NCBI GenBank assembly: GCA_030697085.1
Contig: JAUYQT010000674.1
Location: 1-7,828, forward strand
From: Azonexus sp.
GTDB taxonomy: Bacteria; Pseudomonadota; Gammaproteobacteria; Burkholderiales; Rhodocyclaceae
Direction of reading: 5' to 3'
Length of the DNA: 7,828 nt
The notes under the pieces are model-generated. The model worked only from the letters and a program-made list of their open reading frames with translations, did no database searches and was not told the origin of the DNA. Made by a program: the position numbers and the translations under genes. Positions 6,568 through 7,828 of this stretch are shown here, one piece after another. How positions within the stretch are numbered: the first letter of the stretch is position 1; the number at the start of each line of letters is the position of its first letter.

Positions 6568-7338
6568 TTGGTACTGAAGGTCTTCATTACGGGCGCCTCG
6601 TCGGGAATCGGCGAGGCGCTTGCCGTTTACTATGCCGGCTTGGGGGCGAGTCTTGGGCTGGCGGCGCGCCGTCCGGAATTTCTCGAGGCACTGAATCAGC
6701 GGCTCGGTGGGCAACATGCCTGTTACCCGCTGGACGTGTGCGATGCGCCCGCCCTGCATGCCGCGGCGCTGGATTTCGTGGCGCGCTTTGGGGCGCCGGA
6801 TATTGTCATCGCCAATGCCGGTGTCTCGGCCGGGACGCTGACTGAGTATGAGGAAGACCTCACCGTTTTTCGCCGTGTGATGGAAACTAATGTTTTCGGC
6901 ATGGCGGCGACTTTTGCGCCGTTTATTCCGGCAATGAAGGCGGCTGGTGGTGAAAAAAGACTGGTCGGCATTGCCTCGGTGGCCGGCATTCGCGGTTTGC
7001 CCGGGGCGGAGGCCTATTCGGCCTCGAAAGCGGCAGCGATTGCTTATCTGGAAAGTCTGCGCCTCGAAATGCGGCCTTATGGCATCAAGGTGGTGACCAT
7101 TGCGCCGGGTTATATCGCAACGCCGATGACTGCGGTCAACCCTTATAAAATGCCTTTTTTGCTGCCGCCGGCCGAGGCGGCCCGGCGTTTTGCGGCGGCG
7201 ATTGAGCGTGGCGTGACTTACACGGTAATTCCCTGGCAGATGGGGGTCGTTGCCAAGTTGTTGCGGGCTTTGCCGAATTGGCTTTATGACCGACTATTCA
7301 CGAACGCCCCGAGAAAGCCGCGCGGCTTGCTAAAATAG
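6568..7338 (+). CDS. Short-chain dehydrogenase/reductase (SDR family)
   Basis: This 256-residue classical SDR oxidoreductase is predicted to use NAD(P)H on an unknown carbonyl or alcohol substrate. The nucleotide-binding TGASSGIG is at 8-15, DV at 56-57, and NAG at 83-85. The tetrad is N108 (METNVFG), S137 (GIASVAG), Y150 and K154 (YSASK). An IAPGYIATPM loop is at 178-187. LAARR (31-35) after the second strand suggests NADP preference. The C-terminus has a hydrophobic, aromatic stretch PWQMGVVAKLLRALPNWLY (222-240) that might touch membrane, then a basic end. The start is unusual. The frame is closed by the dsbA TAA, no ATG is available, and TTG 6568 (or CTG 6574) must serve so that the Rossmann strand is complete. 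No clear Shine-Dalgarno is seen, so coupling to dsbA translation is likely. The substrate cannot be inferred. Confidence 0.9.
   Translation: MVLKVFITGASSGIGEALAVYYAGLGASLGLAARRPEFLEALNQRLGGQHACYPLDVCDAPALHAAALDFVARFGAPDIVIANAGVSAGTLTEYEEDLTVFRRVMETNVFGMAATFAPFIPAMKAAGGEKRLVGIASVAGIRGLPGAEAYSASKAAAIAYLESLRLEMRPYGIKVVTIAPGYIATPMTAVNPYKMPFLLPPAEAARRFAAAIERGVTYTVIPWQMGVVAKLLRALPNWLYDRLFTNAPRKPRGLLK
7328..7336 (+). promoter_or_regulatory. Possible extended -10 element for thiS (leaderless start)
   Basis: TGC directly precedes TAAAAT (7331-7336), matching an extended -10 at the very end of the dehydrogenase gene. A start 6-8 bases downstream would fall on or next to the thiS ATG (7343) and give a leaderless mRNA. 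No -35 match is seen. This is plausible but unproven; thiS could equally be read from the upstream operon. Confidence 0.3.
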
Positions 7339-7342
7339 TTCG

Positions 7343-7546
7343 ATGCTAGAAATCAAGATAAATGGCGCAGCGCGCCAATTCCCCGAAGCGCTGACGGTGA
7401 GCGGACTGATCGAGTGTTTGGGTTACACCGGCAAGCGGATCGCCGTTGAACGCAATGGTGAAATCGTTCCCAAGAGCCAGCATGGCTCGACCCCGCTTGC
7501 GTCGGGCGATGCGCTGGAAATCGTCGTCGCCGTCGGCGGCGGGTAA
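7343..7546 (+). CDS. thiS: Sulfur carrier protein ThiS
   Basis: ThiS is a small ubiquitin-like protein whose C-terminal glycine is adenylated by ThiF and converted to a thiocarboxylate. It then donates sulfur to ThiG during thiazole formation for thiamine. The 67-residue product (E. coli ThiS is 66) starts MLEIKINGAARQFPEALTV, has the mid-region IAVERNGEIVPKS (33-45) typical of ThiS, then DALEIVVAVGGG. It ends in the essential Gly-Gly tail. It begins 4 bp after the dehydrogenase stop without an evident Shine-Dalgarno and is followed by thiG after an 87-bp gap. No thiF or thiO is seen in the window. Confidence 0.95.
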   Translation: MLEIKINGAARQFPEALTVSGLIECLGYTGKRIAVERNGEIVPKSQHGSTPLASGDALEIVVAVGGG

Positions 7547-7555
7547 AGACAGTTG

Positions 7556-7622
7556 CTAGTTATTAGTCGCTAGTTGCCAGCAGCAGGCACAACCGGACTA
7601 ACAACTAGCGGCTAATAACTGG
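7556..7622. repeat. Long imperfect inverted repeat between thiS and thiG
   Basis: The arms 7558-7576 (AGTTATTAGTCGCTAGTTG) and 7602-7620 are inverted copies, 19 bases each, with one difference (T7567 opposite G7611) that becomes a G-U pair in RNA. Two more pairs extend the stem to 7556 and 7622. The 25-base loop spans 7577-7601. The left arm also contains a tandem-like GCTAGTT (7555-7561 and 7569-7575). No U-run follows, so it does not look like a standard intrinsic terminator. It ends 11 bases before the thiG ATG. Confidence 0.85.
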
Positions 7623-7633
7623 ATACTAATGAT

Positions 7634-7828
7634 ATGAACCCATTGACTATTGCCGGAACGACCTACGCTTCCCGTTTGCTCGTCGGCACCGGCAAATACA
7701 AGGATTTCGCCGAAACCCGGGCGGCGATTGACGCTTCCGGTTCGGCCATTGTGACGGTAGCGATTCGCCGTACCAACATCGGCCAGGACCCGAGCCAGCC
7801 CAATCTGCTCGATGCGCTGCCGCCCTCG
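7634..7828 (+). CDS. thiG: Thiazole synthase ThiG (N-terminal 65 residues, cut by window edge)
   Basis: ThiG makes the thiazole phosphate moiety of thiamine in the cytosol from 1-deoxy-D-xylulose 5-phosphate, dehydroglycine and the ThiS thiocarboxylate. The visible residues begin [20 protein letters not shown], followed by KYKDF. This matches the ThiG start, with the conserved LLVGTGKY (15-22) and the strand VTVAIRR (40-46). The sequence then runs [18 protein letters not shown] to the window end. About three-quarters of the usual 250-260 residues are outside. The ATG at 7634 gives the normal N-terminus. The ribosome binding site is weak and lies right beside the 7556-7622 hairpin, which could influence translation. 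Confidence 0.95.
   Translation, partial: MNPLTIAGTTYASRLLVGTGKYKDFAETRAAIDASGSAIVTVAIRRTNIGQDPSQPNLLDALPPS

Noticed and set aside
5905..6759. 284-codon antisense frame across dsbA and the start of the dehydrogenase gene
   Set aside because: It overlaps two well-supported genes, has no recognisable domain, and is explained by codon bias.
7547..7633. TPP riboswitch or intrinsic terminator in the thiS-thiG gap
   Set aside because: I see no conserved thi-box features, and the hairpin is not followed by a U-run. A simple long inverted repeat explains the region.

Overview
The window looks like a chromosomal housekeeping stretch from a betaproteobacterium, most likely of the Rhodocyclales (Dechloromonas/Azonexus-like). 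This placement is inferred from the protein styles, the G+C-rich codon use and the argS - SPOR protein - dsbA gene order. No database search was possible.

Layout. Positions 1-853 (minus strand) hold the N-terminal half of ubiB, an atypical kinase-like protein of ubiquinone biosynthesis, cut by the window edge just before its HADxHPGN-type motif. Positions 854-1395 are a non-coding divergent intergenic region. It carries a pair of inverted REP-like palindromes (970-1065) and, near its right end, a possible promoter with a GTCAATT direct repeat. Plus-strand genes then run to the end. They are a soluble diguanylate cyclase with an uncharacterised helical N-terminal region (1396-2916), a hypoxanthine/deoxyinosine-type DNA glycosylase (2933-3442), argS (3491-5254), a membrane-anchored SPOR-domain protein (5266-5901), dsbA (5911-6567), a short-chain dehydrogenase (6568-7338), thiS (7343-7546) and the start of thiG (7634-7828, cut by the window edge).

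How the genes relate. The cyclase and glycosylase are 16 bp apart and probably co-transcribed, though their functions are not obviously linked. A perfect TATAAT in the 48-bp gap before argS suggests a fresh promoter. From argS to the dehydrogenase the gaps are 0-11 bp, which indicates one operon: tRNA charging, then envelope functions (peptidoglycan-binding SPOR protein and periplasmic disulfide oxidase), then an oxidoreductase. thiS and thiG form the thiazole branch of thiamine synthesis. They are separated by an 87-bp gap holding a long imperfect inverted repeat that would fold into a stem of about 21 bp in RNA.

I see no new biological system here. The points most worth a second look are the thiS-thiG hairpin, the REP-like pair, the uncharacterised sensor region of the cyclase, and the dsbA/dehydrogenase junction, where one stop codon separates two genes in the same frame.
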